DNA from: Longimicrobium terrae
GTDB lineage: Bacteria > Gemmatimonadota > Gemmatimonadetes > Longimicrobiales > Longimicrobiaceae
DNA length: 64,000 nucleotides
Direction: 5' to 3'
Assembly: GCF_014202995.1 (NCBI RefSeq)
Contig: NZ_JACHIA010000026.1
Span: forward strand, 1-64,000
Part shown: in pieces, positions 15,867 to 23,352 of the stretch
How positions within the stretch are numbered: the stretch's first letter is position 1
How the letters are laid out: every line of letters starts with the position of its first letter
The notes under the pieces: generated by a model
What the model was told of the DNA's origin: nothing
The model's input: only the letters and a program-made list of their open reading frames with translations
The model's database searches: none
Program-made: the position numbers and the translations under genes

Positions 15867-16381
15867 GCCCCCGCCGATGCGCCGCGGCGGCACTGCTGCT
15901 GGCCCTGTCCGCCTGCGCGCCCATGCCCGCGGGAACGGCGGGAGCGGCGCGCGCGGTGCCTGGCGCCGCCTTCCCCACGGACGACGCGCCGTTCAGCGGG
16001 CCGGCCGCCATCGAGCACCTGGTGACGATTGTAAACCGCCACCGCGCGACCAAGGGCTGCCCGGCGCTGGAGTGGATGCCGGAAGCGGCGCGCGTGGCGC
16101 AGGCGCACAGCGACGACATGGCGCGCCGCAACTACTTCAGCCACATCTCGCCGGAGGGGCGCGCGCCCATGGGCCGGCTGCAGGCCGCCGGCATCCGCTA
16201 CCGGCGCATGGGCGAGAACATCGCCCAGACCCCCGGCGGGCCCGACGACGCGCTGGGGCTTTGGCTCACCAGTCCGGGGCACCGGGAAATTCTGGAAGAC
16301 TGCGAGTACACGCACCACGGCATCGGCGAGCGCGACGGCCGGTGGACGCACGTCTTCGTTACGCCCTGGAGCGAGCCGTGA
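15863..16381 (+). CDS. CAP/SCP-domain lipoprotein
   Basis: The 172-residue protein has a lipoprotein signal (hydrophobic stretch then LSAC at residues 15-18), so it is probably anchored to a membrane outside the cytoplasm. The CAP domain follows: 'IVNRHRATKGCPALEW', 'AQAHSDDMARRNYFSH' and 'GENIAQTPGG', as in bacterial SCP/PR1-like proteins with the conserved histidines and glutamate. Its role is unknown. It overlaps nfo by ATGA and the next gene by GTGA. Confidence 0.88.
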   Translation: MSPRRCAAAALLLALSACAPMPAGTAGAARAVPGAAFPTDDAPFSGPAAIEHLVTIVNRHRATKGCPALEWMPEAARVAQAHSDDMARRNYFSHISPEGRAPMGRLQAAGIRYRRMGENIAQTPGGPDDALGLWLTSPGHREILEDCEYTHHGIGERDGRWTHVFVTPWSEP

Positions 16382-16650
16382 GCGACCTGATCCGCCAGCG
16401 CCGGGCAAACCGCTCGCGCTTTCTGGAGATGCTGTACCGCTGCAGCGAGGAGCAGGCGACGGAGTACGTGGACGGGTACGAGATCGCGGACGAGCTGGCC
16501 ATCGAGCGGGTAGATGCGGAACGCATCGTCCGCTACCTGGAGGATCACGGCTTCGCGGCCAAGACGGGGCGCACAGGAATGGTGGTGCGCATCACGGCCG
16601 CGGGCATCGACGAAGTGGAGCGGCGCCTGGCGCCGGAAGACGACGAATGA
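16378..16650 (+). CDS. Small winged-helix protein
   Basis: The 90-residue basic-to-acidic protein is predicted to be a winged helix: 'RFLEMLYRCSEEQ...YEIADELAI', then a recognition-like helix 'DAERIVRYLEDHGFAAKTG' and a wing ending 'VVRITAAGIDEVERRL'. This resembles MarR-like or hypothetical wHTH proteins found with YhcH. I chose the GTG start at 16378 because it overlaps the preceding stop (GTGA) and its stop overlaps the next ATG. It may regulate its own operon, but no operator was seen. Confidence 0.75.
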   Translation: MSDLIRQRRANRSRFLEMLYRCSEEQATEYVDGYEIADELAIERVDAERIVRYLEDHGFAAKTGRTGMVVRITAAGIDEVERRLAPEDDE

Positions 16651-17108
16651 TTCTGACGACGCTGGCGGATTCCGCCGTGTATGAAGTGCTGGGGCCGCGC
16701 GTGGCCGCCGGGCTGCGCTGGCTGCGGTCGGTGGACCCCGCCATCGCGGACGGCCGCCACCCGATCGAGGGCGACGACGTGTGGGCGCTGGTGAGCTCGT
16801 ACGAGACGGGCCCCGCGACCGAAAAGCGCTTTGAGGCGCACCGCGTGTACGTGGACCTGCAGTACGTGGCGGCGGGGACCGAGCGCATTCTGCACGCACC
16901 GCTGGAGACGGTGGAAGTGGCCGAGCCGTACGCGGAATCCAACGACATCACCTGGTTTGCGGAGCCGCCGTTTTCCAGCTCGCTGCTGATGCGTACGGGC
17001 GACCTGGCCGTCTTTCACCCGGAGGACGCGCACAAGCCCGGGTGCATGGCGGGCGGCAAGCACGCGGTCAAGAAGATCGTGGTAAAGGTGCGGCTGCGGG
17101 ACCGGTAG
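16647..17108 (+). CDS. YhcH/YjgK/YiaL-family protein
   Basis: The 153-residue cupin-like protein of the YhcH/YjgK/YiaL (DUF386) family shows 'EGDDVWALVSSYETGPATEKRFEAHRVYVDLQYVAAGTERI' (split here by the reader's limit only in length, not in sequence order) and, near the C-terminus, 'FHPEDAHKPGCMAGG' and 'VKKIVVKV', the usual metal-binding core. Relatives are linked to sialic acid or sugar anomer handling, but no sugar genes are near. It is last in the nfo operon. Confidence 0.88.
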   Translation: MILTTLADSAVYEVLGPRVAAGLRWLRSVDPAIADGRHPIEGDDVWALVSSYETGPATEKRFEAHRVYVDLQYVAAGTERILHAPLETVEVAEPYAESNDITWFAEPPFSSSLLMRTGDLAVFHPEDAHKPGCMAGGKHAVKKIVVKVRLRDR

Positions 17109-17156
17109 ATTCAGGACGGCTGATCGACAGCGCCGGCGCGGATCGGCGAATTCCAG

Positions 17157-17221
17157 GGCGGCCCCCACCCGGGCTCGTACTACTCGCCCACCCTCCCCCA
17201 AAAAAGACTGGGGGAGGGTTG
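17157..17221 (+). repeat. Hairpin repeat with CCCTCCCCCA...TGGGGGAGGG, copy 1
   Basis: GGCGGCCCCCACCCGGGCTC, then TACTACTCGCCC, then the hairpin CCCTCCCCCA AAAAAGAC TGGGGGAGGG followed by TT. An identical-looking copy lies at 63640-63703, and a shortened relative at about 12234. It may also terminate the nfo operon. Confidence 0.85.
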
Positions 17222-17277
17222 TTGGGGCGGATGGGCCGGTGCGGGTCGGAAGATGTAGAGGCGGCGCAGGTTGTCCT

Positions 17278-17443
17278 GAGCGAATGAATCCGCCGCTCAA
17301 AAAGCGGGAAGCCCCGACACGACGCCCACAGGCGCCGTTCGGGGCTTCAACTGCATCGGGGATACACTCGCGAGCCAAAACCGCAGTCCGCGCAGGCGGA
17401 CTTCGTGTGTTTCGAGGCGCGGTTTCAACCGCCGGACGGAACG
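17278..17443 (+). repeat. GAATGAATCCGCC composite repeat, copy c
   Basis: GAGCGAATGAATCCGCCGCT, hairpin AAGCCCCGACAC ... GTTCGGGGCTT, CAACTGCATC, then the second module AGTCCGCGCAGGCGGACT and GAGGCGCGGTTTCAACCGCC. Confidence 0.85.
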
Positions 17444-17485
17444 CCCGCCGCCCGCGCCGTCCTTTCCCCCGCACCACACCGCCGT

Positions 17486-17550
17486 GTGCTCCCTCTCCCA
17501 CATCCGTTCGTGGGAGAGGGTCGTCGTGCGCAGCACGCGGGGTGAGGGCC
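17486..17550 (+). repeat. CTCCCTCTCCCAC hairpin repeat, copy 2
   Basis: Nearly identical to 3217-3280, one extra G near the end. Confidence 0.85.
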
Positions 17551-17617
17551 CCACCGGCCGCCGCGCGAACAGATGGTCAGCGCAGGCGGCCGGCCCGGCG
17601 GTCCCCATCCCCGCCGG

Positions 17618-17776
17618 TCAGAAGTATTCGCGCATGATCTTGCGGCCGTAGTACAGCCCCGCGCCCGTCCCCACCATGCTCCCCACGATGGCGGCAAACA
17701 TCCCGAACGGCTCCCCGATCATCCAGCCGATCCACCCGCCCACGGCGGTCCCGATCAGCACCAGCAGTCGTTCCAT
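17618..17776 (-). CDS. Small membrane protein with glycine-rich helices (52 aa)
   Basis: The ATG at 17776 is preceded by AAGGAGC, a good ribosome site. The product starts MERLLVLIGTAVGGWIGW and ends YYGRKIMREYF. It has two hydrophobic segments with regular glycines (GGWIGW, GSMVGTGAG), like glycine-zipper or YtxH-type small membrane proteins. No function can be assigned. It lies 27 bases downstream of the amidohydrolase gene's stop... in transcription order after it, so it may be the last cistron of that unit. Confidence 0.7.
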   Translation of the reverse strand: MERLLVLIGTAVGGWIGWMIGEPFGMFAAIVGSMVGTGAGLYYGRKIMREYF

Positions 17777-17803
17777 GCGTGGCTCCTTTCGTGTGGATGG
17801 CGA

Positions 17804-19576
17804 TCAGCGGTATTCCAGTTCCTGGCGCGTCCACACCTCGCCCGCGCGCGCCACCAGCCGCACCGAGCGCAGGTTGCGCACGTCCGCCAGCGGATCGGCG
17901 TCCAGCACCACCACGTCGGCGATCATCCCCGGCCGCAGCGCGCCGATGTCGTCGCGGCGCATGGCTCCGGCCGCCGTCCGCGTGGCCGCCACCAGCACCT
18001 CCATGGGCGTCATTCCCGCCTCGGCCATCGCGTCCATCTCGCGGAACACCGAGGCGCCGTGCAGCGTCAGCGGGTTGCCCGCGTCCGTCCCCATGGCGAT
18101 GGGAATTCCCGCCGCGCGCACCCGCCGCAGGTTCTCGTACATGGTGGTGCGGCGGCGCTCCATCCCGCGGCGGAACGAGGGCGGCAGGTTCAGCGGCGGC
18201 AGCGAATCCGTCAGCGCCGCGCGCGCGCGGGTGGACGGGTCCACGCACGCCATGGGCACGCCGGTCGTATCCAGCCGCCGCTCATACAGCTGCACGTATC
18301 CGTCCGTCACCGTGAGCGTGGGGACGTAGGTGGCGCCCGCCTCGTGCGCCAGGCGCAGGAACTCGTCGTCCACCGGCAGGTCATCCACGGAGTGGACCAG
18401 GAGCTTCGCCCCCGCCCGCAGCGCGTCCTTGGCCTCCCACAGCCCCGTCGCGTGCACGATCATGGGCACGCCCGCCCGACGCGCCTCTTCCGCCACCACG
18501 CGGACGCGGGCCTTGAGCGCCACCGTGTCGGGACTGGTGCCTTCTACGAGGTACCACACCTTCATGGCGTCCGTCTCGTATTGCGCCAGCATGCGGGCGC
18601 CGGCACGGGTGACGGAGTCGTTGGCCGTGTGGATGAACTGCCGCGACGCGGGCAGGTTGAGCCAGTGGTCCAGCGTGGACAGCAGCGGTCCGGCCGCGGC
18701 CACGTGCGGCGCGCTGGTGCTGGCCTCCGCGCGGGCGCGCAGCCCCCACGTCCACGGAAACCCGCCCACGTCGTACGTCCCGGTCACGCCGGAGCACAGG
18801 TAGCTGCGGTAGAAGCGTTCGGGGTGCGCCTCGAGCTGGGCGACGGTGCTGTCGTACGGAAAGCGGTCGCGCACGTCCGCCGCGTCGGGGCGCCCATCCG
18901 CCCACCCCGTCTGCGAATAGTGCACGTGCGCGTCGATCAGCCCCGGGATGATCCACTTGCCGCGCGCGTCGATGCGCTCCACGTCCGCGCCCGGCGTGCA
19001 CTCGCCCACGCACTCGATCTTTCCGCCCCGCATGACGACCGTGGCGTTGCGCATGGGCGCGGCGCCGGTGCCGTCGATGACCGTGGCGCCGGTAAAGGCA
19101 AAGGCGGGAACCGGCTGGTCGCCCGGCGCGCCGAACGCGGTGCTCACGGCCACCTTCCAGCTTCCGTCCGCCTGCTTCACCAGCACCCGTTCCGACACCC
19201 CGCGTGAGCTGCTGCCGCCCTGCGCCACGCGGTAGCGGTACACGCCATACGCCACCCCGGGCGCCACGGGAACGATCTCCACGTGCGAGGCCACGAGCGT
19301 ATCCGGCCACGAGTCGGGATTTCCCGCGGCCAGGTCCGCGTAGCCGTACTGCACGCCGGCCGGTCCGGTTCGCGCCAGCCGCGGGCTCTGCAGATAGTTG
19401 CGCAGGTACGCGGCGCGGTCGCGGCGGTGGATGGCTTCGATGTTGCCCCGGAAGGCGGCCAGTGCCTGCACGCTGTCGCGGGCGCGCGCCGCGGCGGAAT
19501 ACGTCTGGCCGTGCGCGGGAACGGCCGCGGACGCAAGCAGCGCCAGGGCGGCCGCGGAGCGGGCGAGTGTGTTCAT
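17804..19576 (-). CDS. Secreted amidohydrolase with N-terminal NTF2-like domain
   Basis: The 590-residue protein has a signal peptide (about 23 residues, ending PAHGQ). Residues about 25-150 form an NTF2/SnoaL-like module ('NIEAIHRRDRAAYLRNYL'). A metal-dependent amidohydrolase barrel follows: DAHVHYS, a possible carboxylated lysine in 'DAMKVWYL', 'VHATG', 'LVHSVDD' and 'GTDAGNP', the complete metal-ligand series. The start ATG is at 19576. Related secreted amidohydrolases act on imidazolone-like or peptide-like amides, but the substrate is not predictable. The NTF2-like front is unusual and may be a second sensing or scaffolding domain. Confidence 0.88.
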   Translation of the reverse strand: MNTLARSAAALALLASAAVPAHGQTYSAAARARDSVQALAAFRGNIEAIHRRDRAAYLRNYLQSPRLARTGPAGVQYGYADLAAGNPDSWPDTLVASHVEIVPVAPGVAYGVYRYRVAQGGSSSRGVSERVLVKQADGSWKVAVSTAFGAPGDQPVPAFAFTGATVIDGTGAAPMRNATVVMRGGKIECVGECTPGADVERIDARGKWIIPGLIDAHVHYSQTGWADGRPDAADVRDRFPYDSTVAQLEAHPERFYRSYLCSGVTGTYDVGGFPWTWGLRARAEASTSAPHVAAAGPLLSTLDHWLNLPASRQFIHTANDSVTRAGARMLAQYETDAMKVWYLVEGTSPDTVALKARVRVVAEEARRAGVPMIVHATGLWEAKDALRAGAKLLVHSVDDLPVDDEFLRLAHEAGATYVPTLTVTDGYVQLYERRLDTTGVPMACVDPSTRARAALTDSLPPLNLPPSFRRGMERRRTTMYENLRRVRAAGIPIAMGTDAGNPLTLHGASVFREMDAMAEAGMTPMEVLVAATRTAAGAMRRDDIGALRPGMIADVVVLDADPLADVRNLRSVRLVARAGEVWTRQELEYR

Positions 19577-19717
19577 CGGAATGGGCGGGATCAGGTTGGC
19601 GAGGGGCTGCCGTCAACAGTACCTTGGCGGCCATGCGCGGTCAAACCGGGATCTCGCTTCCGGCTGATTCTGGGTGATGGATGGCGGGCGGACGATCAAC
19701 TCAACGGGAGAACCAAC

Positions 19718-20071
19718 GTGGCGGAAACAGGGATGACGGCGACGCCGTCGGGGCTGCAGTACCTGGATGAAGAGGTGGGAACCGGCAAGGAGGCCAAGGC
19801 CGGCCAGCGCGTTCGCGTGCACTACACGGGCACGCTGATGGACGGCACCAAGTTCGACAGCAGCCGCGACCGCGGCACGCCGTTCGAGTTCGACCTGGGC
19901 GCCGGCCGCGTGATCCGCGGCTGGGACGAGGGCGTGGCGGGGATGAAGGAAGGCGGCAAGCGCCGCCTGGTGATTCCGCCGGACCTCGGGTACGGCGCGC
20001 ACGGCGCCGGCCGGGTGATTCCGCCCAACGCCACGCTGGCGTTCGACGTGGAACTCATCAGCGTGGGCTGA
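19718..20071 (+). CDS. FKBP-type peptidyl-prolyl cis-trans isomerase
   Basis: The 117-residue protein is one FKBP domain with no signal peptide, so it is cytoplasmic. It shows 'VRVHYTGTLMDGTKFDSS', 'GTPFEFDLGAGRVIRGWDEG', 'GGKRRLVIPPDLGYG' and 'IPPNATLAFDVELISV', with the aromatic pocket residues in place. I chose the GTG start at 19718 for its GGGAG site 8 bases upstream; ATG at 19733 is an alternative. It assists proline isomerisation during folding. It is divergent from the amidohydrolase gene and alone on its strand here. Confidence 0.92.
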   Translation: MAETGMTATPSGLQYLDEEVGTGKEAKAGQRVRVHYTGTLMDGTKFDSSRDRGTPFEFDLGAGRVIRGWDEGVAGMKEGGKRRLVIPPDLGYGAHGAGRVIPPNATLAFDVELISVG

Positions 20072-20204
20072 TTTCGTTCGTCTCCGGATGATGCGGCGCC
20101 GCTGAGACTGGCGGCGGGTTCACGCGGGGAGCGCGGGGGTTCGCGGAGGGAACGGCGGGGATCTGCCGTCTTCCGCGGGCCCCCGCGTCTTTGTGCGCAC
20201 TGAA

Positions 20205-20222
20205 ATTTAAACTGGTCTAAAT
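20205..20222. promoter_or_regulatory. Palindromic operator-like site ATTTAAACTGGTCTAAAT
   Basis: An 18-base near-palindrome (14 of 18 positions symmetric) in an AT-rich island, 54 bases before the ATG of the outer membrane protein gene. The form TTTAnACnnGTnTAAA resembles dimeric repressor sites. No regulator is identified. Confidence 0.45.
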
Positions 20223-20276
20223 CATGCATTCCACCATGTTGCTGATTCGATCTTCTTCCCTGCTCTCCGGAACTTC

Positions 20277-21050
20277 ATGCGCCTCCCGCTTCTCCCGCTC
20301 GTTGCCGCGGGCCTGCTCGCCTGTGCCCGCACCCTCGCCGCGCAGGAGTTCGAGCCGGGGGAGATCGAGGACAACAGCTTTCTGCTGGAAGAGGCGTACA
20401 ACCAGGGAGCCGGCGTGGTGCAGCACGTGTTCACCTTCACCCGTCCGCGGGATGGCGGCGAACGGGAGTTCGCGCTCACGCAGGAGTGGCCGCTGGGCGG
20501 GCTGCGGCACCAGATCAGCTACACGGTGCCGTACGTCCGCACGATGGCGGGTGAGGGATTCGGTGACGCGGAGATCGCGTATCGTTATCAACTGATGCAG
20601 AGCCGCGTCAGCATCGCGCCGACGCTGGCGGCAACGGTGCCCACGGGACGCGAGCGCGTGGGCGGCGGACGGACGGGGATCGAGGGGCTGGTCCCGCTCA
20701 GCCTGCGGGTGACCGGCGCGGTGGCGGCGCACAGCAACGCGGGCGTGCACCTGCTGCGCGGCGCGGACGGCGCGGAATCCACGACGGGCGTAACGCTGGG
20801 CCAGAGCGTGATCTGGCTGGCGCACCCGCGCATGAACCTGCTGGTGGAGTCGCTGTGGACGCGCGACGACACGGACGGAGAGATCGAGGAATCGCTCTTC
20901 GTATCGCCCGGCGTGCGGGTGCGGTTCGAGGTGGGGGGCGCGCAGGTGGTGCCCGGCCTCGCGATTCCCATCGGCGTGGGCGCGAGCCACGGAGAGCGGC
21001 AGATCATGCTCTACTTCAGCGTGGAGCACGCCTTTCAGAAGCAGCGCTGA
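20277..21050 (+). CDS. Putative outer membrane beta-barrel protein
   Basis: The 257-residue protein has a signal peptide (MRLPLLPLVAAGLLACA..., cleavage probably after LAAQ). The rest is amphipathic beta-strands with alternating hydrophobic residues ('YTVPYVRTMAGEGFGDAEIAYRY'), glycine/aromatic turns and a terminal 'IMLYFSVEHAFQKQR', typical of barrels in the transporter/MetA-like (phenol degradation) or DUF-type OMP group. The substrate is unknown. A palindromic operator-like site lies 54 bases upstream. The next gene is convergent across a nested-repeat element. Confidence 0.72.
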   Translation: MRLPLLPLVAAGLLACARTLAAQEFEPGEIEDNSFLLEEAYNQGAGVVQHVFTFTRPRDGGEREFALTQEWPLGGLRHQISYTVPYVRTMAGEGFGDAEIAYRYQLMQSRVSIAPTLAATVPTGRERVGGGRTGIEGLVPLSLRVTGAVAAHSNAGVHLLRGADGAESTTGVTLGQSVIWLAHPRMNLLVESLWTRDDTDGEIEESLFVSPGVRVRFEVGGAQVVPGLAIPIGVGASHGERQIMLYFSVEHAFQKQR

Positions 21051-21058
21051 ATCGGAGG

Positions 21059-21263
21059 AACTGCAACAGCATCTCACGCGGGGGTCGCGGAGGTCGCGGA
21101 GGTCGCGGGGAAGAGAAAAGAGGGAGAAAGAAGATGGCCGGCATCCTCTTTCTTCCCTGGCCTTTCTCCCTGTCCTTCTTCTGGAATCCGCGCTGCGGCT
21201 GGGGGCCGGCTGCGGTTCCCCCGCGACCTCCGCGACCCCCGCGGCCTCCGCGTGAGGGCAGTT
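21059..21263. repeat. Nested inverted repeat element A (AACTGC...GCAGTT)
   Basis: The ends are AACTGC and GCAGTT. The outer arms are arrays of GGTCGCGGA units (left, 21073-21110) and their complement (right, 21219-21256), and an inner pair (AGAAAGA.GATG / CATCCTCTTTCT) folds inside. It sits exactly between convergent genes. Confidence 0.85.
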
Positions 21264-21279
21264 TACATGGCTCGCCGGC

Positions 21280-21867
21280 TCACGAATCCCGGGAGTACGC
21301 CATCATCTCCGCCCACTCCTCGCGCAGCAGCCCGTACAGCATCACATCCCAGAACCGCCCCTTCTGAAACACGTGGTTGCGCAGCAGTCCCTCACGGCGC
21401 ATCCCCAGCTTCTCCAGCACGTTGGATGACGCCGCGTTGTCCGCGATGCAGTGGGCGTGCAGCCGCGTCAGCCCCTGCTCGCCGAATCCCCAGTCGCGCA
21501 TGGCCAGCGCCGCCTCCGTCGCAAAGCCCTGCCCCCAGTGGTCGGGATTCAGTTCGTACCCGATCTCCGCGTCGCTGCCGGCCGGGTCGTCGCGCCGCAC
21601 GCCCACGTTGCCGATCATTTCCCCCGTGGCCGCAAGCTCGATGGCCAGCTGCGTCTTGATGCGCGGCCGGTCTGCCCGCCACGACAGAAAGGCGGCCACC
21701 AGCGTCTGCGACTCGCCCGGATCCATCCGCTCGCGATCGTAGTAGCGCAGATACCGCGCATCGTTCTGGTACGCGTGCATCAACTCCCAGTCGTCGCGCT
21801 GAAATTCGCGCAGAAGCAGGCGCTCGGTTCGCAGCATCACGGGCGTTCGGCGGATGGAGGAATTCAT
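21280..21867 (-). CDS. GNAT-family N-acetyltransferase (RimJ/RimL type)
   Basis: The 195-residue protein shows 'LRTERLLLREFQRDDWELMH', 'GYELNPDHWGQGFATEA' with the acetyl-CoA loop Q-G-x-A/G variant GQGFA, and 'RLHAHCIADNAASSNVLEKLGM', typical of the RimJ/RimL subgroup that acetylates ribosomal protein N-termini or small substrates. The substrate is unknown. I chose the ATG at 21867 (MNSSIRRTP); ATG at 21837 (MLRTERL) is an alternative and would still contain the full domain. It is divergent from the CobS-like gene and convergent with the outer membrane protein gene. Confidence 0.85.
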   Translation of the reverse strand: MNSSIRRTPVMLRTERLLLREFQRDDWELMHAYQNDARYLRYYDRERMDPGESQTLVAAFLSWRADRPRIKTQLAIELAATGEMIGNVGVRRDDPAGSDAEIGYELNPDHWGQGFATEAALAMRDWGFGEQGLTRLHAHCIADNAASSNVLEKLGMRREGLLRNHVFQKGRFWDVMLYGLLREEWAEMMAYSRDS

Positions 21868-22007
21868 CCCGCCCATTATGCGCCAGCCGCGTGCATCCGA
21901 CAACGTCCGTGGCGGAAAGCGGATCGCTCCCGGCCCGCCCCGTGCGGAAGCCGCCTGCTCGCCCCGGCACCGCGCCGGGCCGCTTGCCGACCGACGATCC
22001 GCACGGG

Positions 22008-22775
22008 ATGGAATTCACCGAACCACCACACTCGCCCCTGCGCCGGCTGCGGCGCGCGGCGGGGCTGCTCACGCTCTGGCGCCCGCGCGACGCCCATCCG
22101 CCGGACGCGGACGAGCTGCGGCAGGCGACGGCTTTCTACCCGCTGGTCGGGCTGGTCATCGGCCTCCTTCCCGCGGCGGCGCTCCTGCTTCCCCTTCCCG
22201 CCGACGCGCGCGCCGTGCTGGCGCTGGCGGCATGGCTGCTGGTGACGGGCGCGGACACGCTGGGCGGATGGGCCCGCGCCTGCGACGCCGCCTTCGCCCC
22301 GGCCGTATCCACGGACGACGACACGCGGCGGCGGCGCACGGAAGCGCTGGGCGCCTCGCGGCTGGGCGTGATGGGCGGAACCGCGCTGGGGCTGCTGCTG
22401 CTGGCCAAGGTGGCGGCGCTGGCGCACGCCCCGCCGGTGGCGCCCATGGTTGCGGCCGCGCTGGGCCGGTGGGCCATGGTGCACGCGCTGCGCACCTACG
22501 CCGCCGCCCCGCCGCATGACGCGCGCATCCCCGCGGCGGGCGGGGTGCCGCTCTGGTCCGCCACCTGGGTGGCCGTCGCCGTGCTTTCGCTGCTCACCAT
22601 CGCCTCGCCGGACCCGGTGTGGACGGCGTACGCCATCACCGCCGGCGCGGTGCTGGCGCTGGCGGCAACCGCGTTTCTGGTGGACCGGTTCGCGGGGGTC
22701 AACGGACCCGTCTGCGGGGCCGCGTGCGAGGCGGCGGAACTGGCCGTGCTGTGGATGTTCGTCCCCTGGGGATGA
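22008..22775 (+). CDS. CobS-like membrane protein with altered active-site motifs
   Basis: The 255-residue protein has about six membrane segments. Its length and order fit adenosylcobinamide-GDP ribazoletransferase (CobS): 'ATAFYPLVGLVIGLL' near residue 40, 'RRRRTEALGASRLGVMGG' near 105 and 'GVNGPVCGAACEAAEL' near the C-terminus. However, the motif usually read as LDGLADTxDG is here TLGGWARACDAA, and the C-terminal TGD is NGP. Several catalytic aspartates are therefore missing. No other cobalamin gene is near and I see no B12 riboswitch upstream. It may be a diverged relative with another role. Confidence 0.65.
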   Translation: MEFTEPPHSPLRRLRRAAGLLTLWRPRDAHPPDADELRQATAFYPLVGLVIGLLPAAALLLPLPADARAVLALAAWLLVTGADTLGGWARACDAAFAPAVSTDDDTRRRRTEALGASRLGVMGGTALGLLLLAKVAALAHAPPVAPMVAAALGRWAMVHALRTYAAAPPHDARIPAAGGVPLWSATWVAVAVLSLLTIASPDPVWTAYAITAGAVLALAATAFLVDRFAGVNGPVCGAACEAAELAVLWMFVPWG

Positions 22776-22861
22776 CCGTTCGCGCACGCGTCGCTTGACC
22801 GGCCCCGGTGCCCGGCCTATTCTCCCGGCGTTCCGAACCGGCTGAACCGCGCGGAGAAACC

Positions 22862-23251
22862 ATGGCCAACGTCCCGCAGGACCTGCGATACACCCGTGAG
22901 CACGAGTACCTCCGCCCCGTCGAGGGGCAGGATGGCGTGTTTGCGGTCGGCATTACCGAATACGCCCAGGACCAGCTGGGCGACATTGTCTTCGTGGAGC
23001 TGCCCAAGGCGGGCTCATCCTACGACGCCATGGCGCCCTTCGGCACCATCGAGGCGGTCAAGGCGGTTTCCGAGCTGTTCATGCCGCTTCAGGGCGAGGT
23101 CGTGGAGAGCAACGGCGCGCTCGACGGCAACCCGGCGCTGGTGAACAGCGATCCGTATGGCGAGGGGTGGATGATCAAGATCCGCCTTGCCGACCCGTCC
23201 GCGGTCGACGGCCTGCTGGACGCCGCCGCCTACAGCGCCCTCATCGGCTGA
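22862..23251 (+). CDS. gcvH: Glycine cleavage system H protein
   Basis: The 129-residue lipoyl carrier protein shuttles the methylamine group from glycine between the P, T and L proteins. It shows 'YTREHEYLRP', 'VGITEYAQDQLGDIVFVELP' and the lipoyl loop 'IEAVKAVSEL', whose lysine is the attachment site. The end 'GEGWMIKIRLADP' is standard. The ATG at 22862 follows GGAGAAACC. No gcvT or gcvP is in the window. The lipoate/octanoyl transferase gene at 26368 could modify it. Confidence 0.95.
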   Translation: MANVPQDLRYTREHEYLRPVEGQDGVFAVGITEYAQDQLGDIVFVELPKAGSSYDAMAPFGTIEAVKAVSELFMPLQGEVVESNGALDGNPALVNSDPYGEGWMIKIRLADPSAVDGLLDAAAYSALIG

Positions 23252-23288
23252 CGACGAACGGGAAGTGCGGAGCGGAATCCATCCCCCT

Positions 23289-23327
23289 CCGCACTTTCGT
23301 ACTCTCGTACCTTCGTACTTTCGCACT
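23289..23327. repeat. Short phased repeats (TTTCGTAC / TCTCGTAC)
   Basis: CACTTTCGTACTCTCGTACC and following units lie between gcvH and the next gene. They are the reverse complement of the series at 12763-12828. Confidence 0.75.
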
Positions 23328-23352
23328 GCTTTTCTCGCCGGAGGCGATTTTC

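Larger units (their letters stand above)
17109..17617. other. Convergent gap filled with repeats
   Basis: No gene is seen. It holds a 63-bp repeat with terminator-like hairpin (17157-17221), a GAATGAATCCGCC composite repeat (17278-17443) and a CTCCCTCTCCCAC hairpin repeat (17486-17550), in the same neighbourhood order as at 3112-3280 and 63640-63840. Confidence 0.75.

Noticed and set aside
21900-22007. Cobalamin riboswitch upstream of the CobS-like gene
   Set aside because: I looked for the B12-box and the conserved GCCACTG-type core and did not find them; the gap is also too short for a full aptamer.
22776-22861. Glycine riboswitch upstream of gcvH
   Set aside because: Only 86 bases lie before gcvH and no tandem aptamer pattern is seen.
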